Positions 45,938-55,347 are shown, numbered from the stretch's first letter. The stretch is DNA of 64,000 nucleotides from Longispora fulva (GCF_015751905.1 NZ_JADOUF010000001.1:2108001-2172000), one strand, 5' to 3'. The notes: a model not told the origin generated them from the letters alone. Made by a program: numbers and translations.

Positions 45938-48001
45938 ATGGTCGGGGTGTGGTTGACTCGTCGTGGCCGTTCGTGGTGGTCGGGGCTGGCCGCGGTCGGC
46001 GTCCTGCTCCTCGTCCTCGGGGCTCTCGTTCTCGTCCTGCTGTATCTGCGGTCCGGCCCGACCGGGCGGCAGGAGACCTGGGACCGCCTCGCCAGTGTCG
46101 GCGGCCTGGTGCTCGGCGTCGCCGGCCTCGGGATCGGGGTGCTGGGCACCTGGGCCGCGCTGCGCACCCCGCCGGGTGATCCCGATGTCCAACTCGACCG
46201 TGCGCTGGCCGATCTGGTCCAGCGGCTGCGGGCGCAGTGGGACACCGAGGCCGAGGACCGGGGCCTGTCCGGGCCGGACCCGATACCCGTGCGGTGGCGG
46301 CCCAGCGAACGGGCCGTCCAGCCCGCGCTCTCCGAGGTGGTGTTCGGGCCGGGCTGGCGGGCCACCGGGCTCCGGATCCGGGGCGGACCGGGTGACCTGG
46401 CCCGGTGCTGGCTGGGCCTGCCGCTGCGCCAACTCGTCGTCATCGGCGCGCCCGGCAGCGGCAAGACCTCCCTGGCAGTTCTGCTCCTCACGGAAGTGTT
46501 GCGGGGCTGGGCACCCGGTGACCCGACCGCGGTGCCGGTTCTGGTGAACCTGGCCGGCTGGGACCCGCGGGCCCGGCACCTGGACACCTGGTTCGCGGGC
46601 CGGCTGGTGGAGCAGTACCCGTTCCTCGCCGACCGGGACCGCTACGGTCCGGACGTGGCGGCGCGGCTGGTGGCGGCCCGCCGGGTCGCACCGGTCCTCG
46701 ACGGACTGGACGAGATGCCCAAGGGCATGCACCCGGAGGCGCTGGCCCAGCTCAGTCGGGCGCTCGGCGGTCGTCCGGTGGTGCTGACCTGCCGCACCGA
46801 CGAGTACGAGGAGGCGTGCCTCGAAGAGGACCGCCCGTTCGGCAGGGCGCTCGTGGTGGAGATCGAACCGGTCACCGCCCGGCAGGCGGCGGACTACCTG
46901 GCCGCCGGCGGCGTGGCCGGCGCGCGGCGGTGGGCGCCGGTGCTCGACGTCCTCGCGGCCGAGCCCACCGGAGCGCTGGCCACAGCGTTGTCCACTCCGT
47001 TGACGGTGTTCCTGGCCCGGGTGGCCTACCGGGCCACCGACCGCGATCCCGCGGAGCTGACCCGGTTCCCCGACGCCACCGCGATCACCGACCACCTGGT
47101 GGACGCCTTCCTGCCCGCCGTGTACGCCGACTCCGGGCCCCCGGCCCCCGGCGCGCCCCGACACCCGAGGTACCCCGCTGACCGTGCCCGACGCTGGCTG
47201 ACGTTCCTGGCCACCCGGCTCCTGGAGCCCGGCGACAACGAGATGGCCTGGTGGCGGCTGGCCAGGGTGCTCGGTCCGGCGTGGGACAAGACGATCCCGG
47301 CGATCGTGGTCACCCTGGCCGCCGCGGCCCCGTTCGGGTTTCGTTCCGAGGCGCTGATCGTCGCGGGAGTACTCGTGTCCACGACGATATTTCGGCTCAC
47401 GGAGGTCATGCCCCGGCGGATCACGCTCCAACCCTGGCGGACTGTGATGTCGCTGGGGCTGTGCGCGTTACCGACGACCATCGCGTTCACAGCGGCCCGC
47501 GACACGGTGCTGTTCCCGCACTGGCAGGTGCTCTGGGCCGCCTTCTTCTTCGCGATGGCCCTGGCCATGGGGCTGGGCGGCCCGCTGTCCCGCGCGGACC
47601 TGCTCGACCCGCGCAGCACGATGCGCGACGACCGGCGATCGGCGATCGCGGCCGGTGCGCCCGCCGCGCTGATCGTGGGGGTACCGGCCTGGATCCTGCT
47701 CGGCCCCTTGTACGGGCTGCGGTTCGCCGTCGGTGCCGCCATCGTGATCGGGCTCGGCAGCCTGCCCGGCGAGGCGTGGCTGCGGTTCACGATCGCCCGG
47801 TTCGCCCTCGCGGCGCAGGGCGAGTTGCCGTGGCGGCTGGTCCGGTTCCTGGCTGACGCGCGGCGGCGGGGAATGCTGCGGCAGACCGGGGCGGCGTACC
47901 AGTTCCGGCATCTGCGGCTGCAGGAACGGATACTGGCCGCATATCCGGACCCCGCGATGGCAGACGAGGATGCCCCGGTCAGGTCTGATTCGTCCCGGTG
48001 A
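45938..48001 (+). CDS. NACHT-domain NTPase with membrane segments
   Basis: A 687-aa protein. Two N-terminal membrane helices (about residues 16-36 and 52-72) precede a NACHT STAND-ATPase: Walker A IGAPGSGKTS (about 169-178, Lys176), and Walker B VLDGLDEM (253-260) with the hallmark acidic pair D258-E259 of NACHT, followed by the sensor region VLTCRTDEYEEA. The middle is helical, and about four to five more membrane helices lie between 440 and 560. Such proteins sense a signal and oligomerise in bacterial NLR-like defence or programmed-death systems. The gene converges with the TPR-CHAT operon with only 67 bases between stops. The start ATG 45938 is plausible but no ribosome-binding site is obvious. 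Confidence 0.85.
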   Translation: MVGVWLTRRGRSWWSGLAAVGVLLLVLGALVLVLLYLRSGPTGRQETWDRLASVGGLVLGVAGLGIGVLGTWAALRTPPGDPDVQLDRALADLVQRLRAQWDTEAEDRGLSGPDPIPVRWRPSERAVQPALSEVVFGPGWRATGLRIRGGPGDLARCWLGLPLRQLVVIGAPGSGKTSLAVLLLTEVLRGWAPGDPTAVPVLVNLAGWDPRARHLDTWFAGRLVEQYPFLADRDRYGPDVAARLVAARRVAPVLDGLDEMPKGMHPEALAQLSRALGGRPVVLTCRTDEYEEACLEEDRPFGRALVVEIEPVTARQAADYLAAGGVAGARRWAPVLDVLAAEPTGALATALSTPLTVFLARVAYRATDRDPAELTRFPDATAITDHLVDAFLPAVYADSGPPAPGAPRHPRYPADRARRWLTFLATRLLEPGDNEMAWWRLARVLGPAWDKTIPAIVVTLAAAAPFGFRSEALIVAGVLVSTTIFRLTEVMPRRITLQPWRTVMSLGLCALPTTIAFTAARDTVLFPHWQVLWAAFFFAMALAMGLGGPLSRADLLDPRSTMRDDRRSAIAAGAPAALIVGVPAWILLGPLYGLRFAVGAAIVIGLGSLPGEAWLRFTIARFALAAQGELPWRLVRFLADARRRGMLRQTGAAYQFRHLRLQERILAAYPDPAMADEDAPVRSDSSR

Positions 48002-48068
48002 CGTCAGGGACCCGGAATCGGGGGCTCCGTGCGCTCTGGGCGCGTGCGGAGGACCCGGCGCTTCGCCG

Positions 48069-51000
48069 TCAGGTGCCGACGAAGCAGAACGGCGCCCAGA
48101 ACCGGGGTGCCGCGTACGCCCGGGCTCCCCGCCACAGCCTGAGGGCCGCCCCGGCGAGGGCGGGTTCCGGCCACAGCTGGGGGAAGGCCGCCCGCTTCTC
48201 CGCGTTGGTGCTGTCGCGGGCCCACCGCTGCGCCGCGCGCAGGGCCTCGGGCGCGCTGATCCCGCCGGCCCGCCACTCGGTGTGGAACCGGGCCATAACC
48301 AGGGCCGCCGCGGCGTCCGGCACCGGGCGGAGAGTGCCGACCACTCCGGCCGCGCCGGCCGCGAGCAGCCCGGCCGGCAGGCCGAGCGCCTCGTCGATGA
48401 CGTCGATTCCGGGTACGGAGGTCTCGCACGCCGACAGCACGGCGAGCCGGATGTCGGGCAGCCGCTGGTCGATCAGGCGGCGCAGGGTCAGCACCTGGCC
48501 TGCGGCGAGGACCAGACCGCTGTCGAGTGGCTGGAGCGGGTCGTAGCGGCCGTGGCAGGCGAAGTGCAGCACGTGGTGTTCGGCCAGGGCCCCGACCACC
48601 GTGTCGAGCGCCGCGGCCGGGCCGAGCAGGGTGCGGCCGGCGGGGAACAGCGGGCGGACCAGCTCCGCCTCGATCCTGGTGTAGGGCAGCTCGGGTCCGG
48701 CCTGGCCGCCGGGATCGGCGACGACGAGGACACTGTCGGCCCGCGCGTCGGCGGCCCGCCGGACGCTGGCCCGGTGGGCGGCGGCGCTCGGCGCGTAGCG
48801 GATCGCCACGTCGTCCAGCGCGTACCGGCGGCCGGTGGCCGCGGCCGGGTCCGGGCGCCACGCGGCGTGCAGGGGCAGCAGCGACAGCGGGCCGCTGGCG
48901 ATGACCACGGCTGTGCCAGCCCCGGCCGCCCGCCGAACGACGTGGCGCATGACCGCCGTCCACAGCCAACCGGTCACCTCGTCGTCGCTGTCGCCGTGGA
49001 GGAGGAACGCCGTGACGGATTCCTGCAGGGTGCGTAGCCGGGGGTCCGCCAACCAGTCGAGATCCGCCCCGGTCGGCCGCACCGTCAGGGCCAGGCCGCC
49101 GAGTTCGGTGCTGGCCAGGAACACCAACGGGGCCTCGGCGGCCAGGGCGAGGAGGTCGGCGCCGGTCAGCGGGCGGAGGAAGTTCTCGAAGCCGGGTACG
49201 TTCCGGATCCGCGCCACCACCGTGGCCAGTTCCTCGCGGGCCCGGGCGAGGTGTGCCCGGCTGTCCGGGCCCGGGGTGTCGTCCGCGCGCCGCTCCAGGG
49301 CCTGGACCTGTTCCGACGCGGCGACGTAGTCCCGGCGTAGGTGGTCGTGGCCGAGCACGCCGAGTTCGTTCAGTGGGCCCGGGTCGCGGCCGAGGGCCTG
49401 CTGGAGGAGGAGGGCCCTGCCCCGTTCCAGCAGGACGGCGGCGTCGAGCGGCCTGTCGAGTCGCGCCAGCGCGTATCCGCCCCGGGCGGCCAGGCCCTGG
49501 CCTTCGCGGGCCCAGCCCAGTGTGTGCACCGGGGCGTGCTGGCCGGCCACCAGCCGGTCGAGGATCGACAGCCCCTGTTCGGCGGCTGCGGCGGTGTCCT
49601 GCCACGCCCGCCACCGCAGGGCGAATCCGCACCAGGCCACGGCGGCGTTGAGGTGGTGCCTGCCGCCCCGGCCCAGCCCGTCGGCGCACACGGCGCGGAA
49701 CCCCTCGACGGCCGCTGCCCGGTCCTGCGGTCGGTCGTCTCGGTCGTGCCGGGCGGCGCGGGTGATGGCGAGGTTCGTCATCCGCCCGGGCCACCGCCGA
49801 TCCTCACGGTCGGTTCCGGCCACGGCCTCGGCGCACACCTCGACCGCCTCGTCAAGGCTCGCGGCGAGATGCCCCCGGCTGGCGGCGAGCGCCAGGTTGG
49901 CACCGAGGTTGTCCAGATAGGTGGTCCGGATCGGCGCGTCGGGTCCGACCAGGTGCAACGCCCGGCGGTAGTGGTCCACCGTCGCGCCGGCGTCGTCCTC
50001 GTCCCCGGTGAGTTCGTACCGCTCGGACAGCGCCCAGCCGAAGTTGTTGGCCACCCGGGCCGCCGCTGAGCCGCCCAGCCCGGCCGTCGCGTCCTCGGCC
50101 TCCTGGAACAGCGCGATCGCCTCGGTGAGCAGGTCCTCGTCGCGGGTGACCCGGTAGCGTTCGGTGAGCGCGACGCCCAACTGCTCGGCGGCGGTCAGGC
50201 GTTCGGCGGACCGGGAGCCGGCCGACTCCAGTGCCTCGCGGCCGACGCGGACGGCGTGTTCCAGGTCGGCGCCGGCGCCGCTGTCGCGGTATCGCAGCAG
50301 CAGCCCCTGGCACAGCATGCTGCCGTGCAGCGACGCGTCCCCGGCCACGCCCCCGAGCCGGTGCGCCGTTTCCAGGGCCTCCATTCCCTGGGCCAGGTCG
50401 TGGGGGTCACCGGTGAGCTGGAACCGGCTGAGCAGTGCCGCGCCGAGGTCGGCGTGGCCGAATTCGACCTCGTTGGCGTCCAGGTCGGCCGCCGCCAGGC
50501 CTGACCGCAGCGCGGCGATGGCCGGGTCGAGTGCCCGGGGGTCCTCGTCCCACCGCCACAGGGCCATCCTGCACCGGCCCTCGGCCACGGCCGCGACGGC
50601 CCGGGCCGACGGGGACCATCGGGCCGCGTGGTCGGGGTCCGCGCACAGCGCCAGCAGCCGGTCGGCGTCGGACCGTTCTCCGGTGGCGTTGACGAGTCGG
50701 ATGACGGCGACGGACAGGTTCGCGAGCACCTCGGGATCCGGAGACTGGTCCGGGCGTGTTCCGGCGAGGCCGTCGAGCAGGGTGATCGCCCGGCGCAGGT
50801 CCGTCAGCTCGTGGTCGTGGTCGTACCGGGCGATGTGCACGTTCGCGAGGTGGAAGCCGGCTCGGAACCGGAGCCCTGGGTCGTCCGGCGCGAGGGCGAG
50901 CACCCGGCCGAGCACCTCGGGGGCCTCGTCGAGAGCCCCGCGGTCGGGCCGTTCCAGGCACTGGACCATCAGGATGTACCCGAGCCGGTGCAGGCGCCCC

Positions 51001-53276
51001 GCCCGCTCGTGATCGGGTCCTGGCTCCTCGACGGCCGCCCGTGCCGCCGTGACCGCCGCGCGCAGGTCGGCGGGCTCCCGGCCACGTTCGTAGCGGCCCA
51101 GTGCCGCCTCCGCGGCGTCGCCGGCCGCGCTGGGTGGGAATCCCGCGCCCGCCGGTCCGGGCGGGAGCCCGCGTGCGCCCCCGCCCGGGTCCGGCGGACC
51201 GGCTGCCAGGCGGCGGGCCCGCGCTTCGATGGCCTCGGCGTCCTCGTCGCGACCCGACAGGCGCAGGGCCCGGGCCTGTTCGACGAGTAGCTCCGCCGCC
51301 TCCGGCCCGGCCAGCTCCGGGTGCCGGCGGCGCAGGTCCCACAGCTCCTCGTCGTCCTGGGCCTCCAGCACCCGTACCAGCGGCGCGACAAGCCGGGCGG
51401 TGGCGGTGCGCGGCACGACCGCGGTCTGGTCCGGGGTGTAGCCCGGCGATCCCCGGCGGGCGGCACGCGGCAACCGGGACCGGGCGGCCCGGATCTCGGG
51501 CAGTAGGTGGGCCGCCGTGGAGTTGTGGGCGGCCAGCCGGTGCGCGAGGTCGAGCTGTTCCCGGGCCCCGTCGTGCTCGTCCAGATCGGACAGTGCACTG
51601 GCGAGGTGCAGGGCGGTGATCGTGACGTCGACGGGGGCGGCCTGGTCGCCGACCCGCGCGTACACCTCCATCGCCCGGTCGAAGCAGCGCCGGGCGTCGG
51701 CGAGCTGACCGTGTCGGAGCAGAGCCCCGCCGAGGTTGTCCCAGAAGATCGCGGCCCGCCCGTCGCGGCGCCGGGGGCGTTCGGACAGCAGCACGACGGC
51801 GTGCTCGAACGGCGCCAATGCCTCCTCGACCCGGTCCATCGCCAGCAGCAGGCTGCCGAGGTTCGTCAGCGCGGTGCCCAGATCCGGGTGCAGCGGGCCG
51901 ACGCGGCGGCGCAACGCCCCGACCGCACCGAGCATGTTCGCCAGGGCGTGGTCATACTCTCCGGCCGCGCGCTGCAGGCCGGCCACCCGCAGCATCGCCA
52001 CGATGGCGCGCAGCTGCTCCGGCCCGCCCGTTCGCTCCAGGACCCGCACCGCGACACGGAGCTGGGCGGCGCAGGACGCCAGATCGCCGCCCAGCCGGAA
52101 CGCCTCGGCCAGCGGCAACCGGGCCTCGGCCACCGCCGGATGCCGCTCGCCGTGCGCCGCGATCCGGATCCGCACCGCGTACTCGAACAGGTCCTGGGCG
52201 GCGGTCACGCGCCCGCGTTCGAGGTCCGCGTGCCCGGCCGTCGTCACGGCGTCGGCCACCGCCGGGTCGTCGACGCCGAGCCCGACGGCCGCCGCGCCGA
52301 CCGCCAGGGCGCGCCGGGACAGCTCCTCGGGCGCCAGCCCGGACCCGGCGAGGTCGGCCGCCCGCTGCCGGACGTCGGCGCGCCGGTCCTCGCGGTCCGG
52401 GCCGTCCAGAGCGGCGAGCTCGTCCTGCCACTCAGCGCGCCACTGGCGCCACAGCCACAGGTCCAGGACCGGGGTGGGCGCGGCGAGGATGGCCCGGCTG
52501 ACCAGATCGACCGCCTCCTCGGCGGCATGCTCTCCGCCGAGCTCGCGGGTCACCCGGGCCAGGTTCACCCACCGCCAGCGGATGTCGGGGTCGGCCGGGT
52601 CGCTGCCGGCGACCGCGGTGCGCAGGTAGCGGGCCGCCGTGTCGAGGTCGGTCCGGTCCGCGGTGTGCTGGAATCGGCGGAAGTGCGCCTCGCCGGCGTT
52701 GTTCTGGTGCCTTGCGAGCTCGGGATCGCCCGCGGCGGTGAGCCGCACCAGCCGCGTGTGCACGGCGACGATCTCGTCGGTGGGAATGTCGCCGGGTTCC
52801 CCGTGCGATTCCTGCCAGGCCAGCGCCTCGCCGAGGTTCGTCAGCCGGCCGGGCAGGCGGGGCGAGTCGTCCGGGGTCGCGTCGACCACGGCCCGCCAGG
52901 TGGCCACGAGTTCGGGCAGGTCCTCGAGCCGCGGGTTCAGTTCGTAGCGGCGCAGCAGGCACACGCCGAGGTTGTTGCGGTGCAGGACCGAGCGGACCTC
53001 GTCGCCCCCGGTGGCCAGGGCCCGCCGGCACAGGTCGATCGCGGTGTCCAGGTCGGCGGCGGAGCCGGTGTGCCCGTGCCGGCCGTGGTAGGCGAGCGCG
53101 AGGCTGTCGAGCAGCGCGCCGCGCACCTCCGCCGGTTCCTCGGCGAACTCCGCCCTGGCGATCAGGCGCTCGCCGAGGTCGATGGCCCGGTCGAGGCTGT
53201 CGCGGTCCCCGGCTTTGAGGTATCGGTGCAGCGTCTCGGCGCCCCGGGCACCGCGTCGCCGGCCTCGTCCGAACAT
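48069..53276 (-). CDS. TPR-CHAT caspase-like protease
   Basis: A 1735-aa soluble protein. Nearly all of the N-terminal 1400 residues are tetratricopeptide-like helical repeats (pattern A-LG-L-..YE-....L..A at about 34-residue spacing; for example ALAYHGRHGHTGSAADLDTAIDL and NLGGALLRHGQLADARRCFDRAM). The C-terminal CHAT domain begins near FLRPLTGADLLALA (about residue 1350) and contains the caspase-like dyad: His1575 in LHFACHGRYD and Cys1617 in LAVLSACETSVPG, with LPAGLLAAGAAGVVGTL and the C-terminal FCFVG strand. CHAT proteases of this type are effectors cut loose by a bound partner. GTG-independent start ATG 53276 has AAGGGGG six bases upstream. It is the last gene of an operon with two small genes. 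Confidence 0.95.
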   Translation of the reverse strand: MFGRGRRRGARGAETLHRYLKAGDRDSLDRAIDLGERLIARAEFAEEPAEVRGALLDSLALAYHGRHGHTGSAADLDTAIDLCRRALATGGDEVRSVLHRNNLGVCLLRRYELNPRLEDLPELVATWRAVVDATPDDSPRLPGRLTNLGEALAWQESHGEPGDIPTDEIVAVHTRLVRLTAAGDPELARHQNNAGEAHFRRFQHTADRTDLDTAARYLRTAVAGSDPADPDIRWRWVNLARVTRELGGEHAAEEAVDLVSRAILAAPTPVLDLWLWRQWRAEWQDELAALDGPDREDRRADVRQRAADLAGSGLAPEELSRRALAVGAAAVGLGVDDPAVADAVTTAGHADLERGRVTAAQDLFEYAVRIRIAAHGERHPAVAEARLPLAEAFRLGGDLASCAAQLRVAVRVLERTGGPEQLRAIVAMLRVAGLQRAAGEYDHALANMLGAVGALRRRVGPLHPDLGTALTNLGSLLLAMDRVEEALAPFEHAVVLLSERPRRRDGRAAIFWDNLGGALLRHGQLADARRCFDRAMEVYARVGDQAAPVDVTITALHLASALSDLDEHDGAREQLDLAHRLAAHNSTAAHLLPEIRAARSRLPRAARRGSPGYTPDQTAVVPRTATARLVAPLVRVLEAQDDEELWDLRRRHPELAGPEAAELLVEQARALRLSGRDEDAEAIEARARRLAAGPPDPGGGARGLPPGPAGAGFPPSAAGDAAEAALGRYERGREPADLRAAVTAARAAVEEPGPDHERAGRLHRLGYILMVQCLERPDRGALDEAPEVLGRVLALAPDDPGLRFRAGFHLANVHIARYDHDHELTDLRRAITLLDGLAGTRPDQSPDPEVLANLSVAVIRLVNATGERSDADRLLALCADPDHAARWSPSARAVAAVAEGRCRMALWRWDEDPRALDPAIAALRSGLAAADLDANEVEFGHADLGAALLSRFQLTGDPHDLAQGMEALETAHRLGGVAGDASLHGSMLCQGLLLRYRDSGAGADLEHAVRVGREALESAGSRSAERLTAAEQLGVALTERYRVTRDEDLLTEAIALFQEAEDATAGLGGSAAARVANNFGWALSERYELTGDEDDAGATVDHYRRALHLVGPDAPIRTTYLDNLGANLALAASRGHLAASLDEAVEVCAEAVAGTDREDRRWPGRMTNLAITRAARHDRDDRPQDRAAAVEGFRAVCADGLGRGGRHHLNAAVAWCGFALRWRAWQDTAAAAEQGLSILDRLVAGQHAPVHTLGWAREGQGLAARGGYALARLDRPLDAAVLLERGRALLLQQALGRDPGPLNELGVLGHDHLRRDYVAASEQVQALERRADDTPGPDSRAHLARAREELATVVARIRNVPGFENFLRPLTGADLLALAAEAPLVFLASTELGGLALTVRPTGADLDWLADPRLRTLQESVTAFLLHGDSDDEVTGWLWTAVMRHVVRRAAGAGTAVVIASGPLSLLPLHAAWRPDPAAATGRRYALDDVAIRYAPSAAAHRASVRRAADARADSVLVVADPGGQAGPELPYTRIEAELVRPLFPAGRTLLGPAAALDTVVGALAEHHVLHFACHGRYDPLQPLDSGLVLAAGQVLTLRRLIDQRLPDIRLAVLSACETSVPGIDVIDEALGLPAGLLAAGAAGVVGTLRPVPDAAAALVMARFHTEWRAGGISAPEALRAAQRWARDSTNAEKRAAFPQLWPEPALAGAALRLWRGARAYAAPRFWAPFCFVGT

Positions 53277-53337
53277 GTGACCCCCTTGCCGCGATCCTGC
53301 CCGGGCCGGCGCCGGCCCGTACCCGCCGTGTCGGGTT

Positions 53338-54264
53338 TCAGTCCCTCGGCCCGGTGAACCGGGGATGGGCGGCGTCTGACCCCCGCAACAGGTACCGGGT
53401 GAGCAGCTCCCCCTCCGCCCGCTCCGCCCCGGGGTCGCCCGGCAACGGCCAGCGCAACTGGGTGTAGAGACTCCCCCGGTACAGGTCGAAGGCCGCCTCG
53501 ACCAGTTCCGCGTACGTCCGGGCGTGCGTGGGGGCCCAGACGAGCCCGGCGAGCAGGGCGACGCCGAGCCCCACCGGGGCCGCCCACGGGGACACCGGGG
53601 TGAACAGCGTGAACAGCGACCCCCACACGAGGACCCCGACGGCGGAGTCCAGCGCCCGGCGGGCGGCGGCGACCTCCGCGCGGGCGTGCTCGGGCAGCAG
53701 GAACCACAGGTGCGGCCACACGACCACGGCGTCCAGCCCGTACTTGTCCCCCGGCCGGGTCTCCGCCGCCCGGATGATGTTGCCCAGCCGGGTCGGCAGG
53801 TACCGCCCCCGGCTCGGCAGCCGGCGCAGCCGCCCGTCGAGCGCCGCGTACTCCTCGCACTCGTCCGGTGTCGCCTTCCCGGACTGCACCGGCCCGGCCA
53901 GCTCCTGGAACCGCCCGCGGTCGGCCGTCGCGGCCCGGTCGACCCGGGCGAGGAGCCGCCGGCGCAGCGGGGCAAACGGGGCCGGCCAGTACCCCTCCAT
54001 CAGCACCAGGGCGGTGCGCGTGCCCCGGCGCACGACCAGGCCCGACGCCGCCACCGCCAGCAGCGCCACCGCCACGCACCCCGCCTGGGTGAGGGCGGGC
54101 TGGCCGCCCAGCCAGTCGGTGGCGGCCCGCGGCGCGCGGAGGTCACCGCGCCGCGCGCACCAGGCCAGGAGGCCGCCGAGCCAGAACACGAGGGCCGGCA
54201 GGGACACCGCGGCCCACCGCTCCGCGAGCGTGCCGCCGACCCCCTCCCAGAACTTCGTGATCAT
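53338..54264 (-). CDS. Membrane protein of the CHAT operon, 308 aa
   Basis: A protein with about four membrane helices: VSLPALVFWLGGLLAWCARR (near residues 20-40), AGCVAVALLAVAASGLVV (about 60-80), and two near 215-245 (VGVLVWGSLFTLFTPVSPW; VGLGVALLAGLVWA). Between them is a soluble helical region of about 130 residues with GNIIRAAETRPGDKYGLDAVVVWPHLWFLLP. I do not recognise a family. ATG 54264 overlaps the stop of the upstream gene (ATGA, 54261-54264), and 61 bases separate its stop from the CHAT gene, so it is co-translated with the small upstream gene. It may anchor or sense for the CHAT protein. Confidence 0.85.
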   Translation of the reverse strand: MITKFWEGVGGTLAERWAAVSLPALVFWLGGLLAWCARRGDLRAPRAATDWLGGQPALTQAGCVAVALLAVAASGLVVRRGTRTALVLMEGYWPAPFAPLRRRLLARVDRAATADRGRFQELAGPVQSGKATPDECEEYAALDGRLRRLPSRGRYLPTRLGNIIRAAETRPGDKYGLDAVVVWPHLWFLLPEHARAEVAAARRALDSAVGVLVWGSLFTLFTPVSPWAAPVGLGVALLAGLVWAPTHARTYAELVEAAFDLYRGSLYTQLRWPLPGDPGAERAEGELLTRYLLRGSDAAHPRFTGPRD

Positions 54265-54683
54265 GACGGGTCGGCCACCAGGGCGGTGTCGAGGTGGTCC
54301 GGGCAGACCGGCACCGGTTCGCCGACCGAGATCCGCCACCAGGCGTAGTTCCCGTCCACAGGGCACACGTACCGGGTGGCGGGCACCGGGCCGCCGCCGT
54401 GCGGGTGGGGCAGACCCGCGTAGCCGCCGGCCGGATCGGCCGCCCGCAGGTCGAGGTCGGCCGGTGGGCGGTGCCGCTCGTCGGCGAGTACGGCCGCCGC
54501 CCAGGCGTGCGTCGCCGGAGAGCCGGTGAGCAGCGCCAGGAGTTCGGCGTCCACGTCCTCGCCGGCCCGGGCCCGGACCAGCAGCGCGCGCAGCCGCTGG
54601 TCGAACTCCGCCGCGCCGGCACCCACCAGGCGGTCCAGGTACGGCCTTATGCTGCGGGCCACGTCGATCAGATTCTCGTCCAC
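54261..54683 (-). CDS. Small CHAT-operon protein with zinc-ribbon-like motif
   Basis: A 140-aa protein from GTG 54683 (GGAG six bases upstream). The N-terminal half is helical (DENLIDVARSIRPYLDRLVGAGAAEFDQRLRALLVRA), and the C-terminal part is YVCPVDGNYAWWRISVGEPVPVCPDHLDTAL, with Cys and Cys/His pairs spaced like a short zinc ribbon. From memory, small proteins with this CP-DGNY…PVCP-H motif accompany CHAT/TPR and vWA-type genes in actinobacteria, but I cannot name the family. It is the first gene of the operon and overlaps the second by ATGA. Confidence 0.78.
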   Translation of the reverse strand: MDENLIDVARSIRPYLDRLVGAGAAEFDQRLRALLVRARAGEDVDAELLALLTGSPATHAWAAAVLADERHRPPADLDLRAADPAGGYAGLPHPHGGGPVPATRYVCPVDGNYAWWRISVGEPVPVCPDHLDTALVADPS

Positions 54684-55072
54684 ACCACTCCGTCCGGACC
54701 GACCCGCCGTACGCGCCGCGCCGGCCCCGACAGGGATTCTTCCCGACGGCAGCCGTGCCCGGAAGCCCCGCCGGCGTCCGACTGTCGCGCGCCGGCCAAG
54801 CCCCACCGGACAGCGCAGGTCAGCTCTCACCACCCTTTGTCAGCGTCCACGTCAGACAATGATTGCGAATGGCCTTCACGATAGACGTCGACCGGGTGCT
54901 CGGCAGCGCGCTACGGCCGCCCCGAACGAGTGACATCGCGCACGGAATTCGCCTTCCGGTGGAGTTTCGCGACCGAACGCGCACTGGCGACCAGGCCGCA
55001 CCTCATTTCGCGATCACAGCCGTGCGCAGTGTGCGAGCAACAGATCACGGCGCACGCAGCCAAGGCTCCACT

Positions 55073-55100
55073 TTGACCCTGAAGCACCCGATATTACAGT
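55073..55100 (+). promoter_or_regulatory. Promoter candidate P1 of the cluster
   Basis: TTGACC (55073-55078), a 16-base spacer and TACAGT (55095-55100) match the housekeeping consensus of actinobacteria. Transcription would start near 55107, just before the long hairpin 55113-55160. Confidence 0.5.
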
Positions 55101-55112
55101 CCGGGTGGAATC

Positions 55113-55160
55113 ATTTTCAGATCCGGCCGTGCGCAATCCGCACGGTCGATGACTGAAAGT
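55113..55160 (+). promoter_or_regulatory. Long structured hairpin
   Basis: Outer arms ATTTTCAG (55113-55120) and CTGAAAGT (55153-55160) enclose ATC/GAT and a perfect seven-bp GC stem CCGTGCG (55127-55133) / CGCACGG (55139-55145) closed by a five-base loop. About 20 pairs form with two small bulges. It may be a leader-RNA structure or an extended operator. Confidence 0.55.
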
Positions 55161-55249
55161 ACGAGAATTCCCGCGAACGGCTGCGCATTCGAACTCGAAA
55201 CGTCGCCAGCCCTGAAAGGGACGCTGATGACGAACGATCCCATCTATTG

Positions 55250-55286
55250 GTCAACGGGTTGACGCGTTTCGCAGCCCCGGTAAAGT
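55250..55286 (+). promoter_or_regulatory. Promoter candidate P2 with overlapping dyad operator
   Basis: GTCAAC-GG-GTTGAC (55250-55263) is a perfect 14-bp dyad. Its right arm overlaps TTGACG (55259-55264), a good -35 box, followed by a 16-base spacer and TAAAGT (55281-55286), a good -10 box. A repressor bound to the dyad would cover the -35 element. Transcription would start near 55293, about 275 bases before the first gene. Confidence 0.62.
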
Positions 55287-55296
55287 CCCCGCTGCG

Positions 55297-55323
55297 TGCC
55301 CGACACATCTTCAGGGTCGGGCA
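55297..55323 (+). promoter_or_regulatory. Stem-loop at the start of the P2 transcript
   Basis: TGCCCGAC (55297-55304) pairs perfectly with GTCGGGCA (55316-55323) around an 11-base loop. It begins within a few bases of the predicted P2 start site, so it would form the 5' end of the mRNA. No U-tract follows, so a stabilising or regulatory hairpin is as likely as an attenuator. Confidence 0.5.
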
Positions 55324-55347
55324 TGGTCGTATTCACGGGGAGAACGA

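Noticed and set aside
54863-55156. 97-codon rightward frame before the oxygenase gene.
   Set aside because: No family match, weak start, and it overlaps the promoter/hairpin region; a chance frame is more likely.
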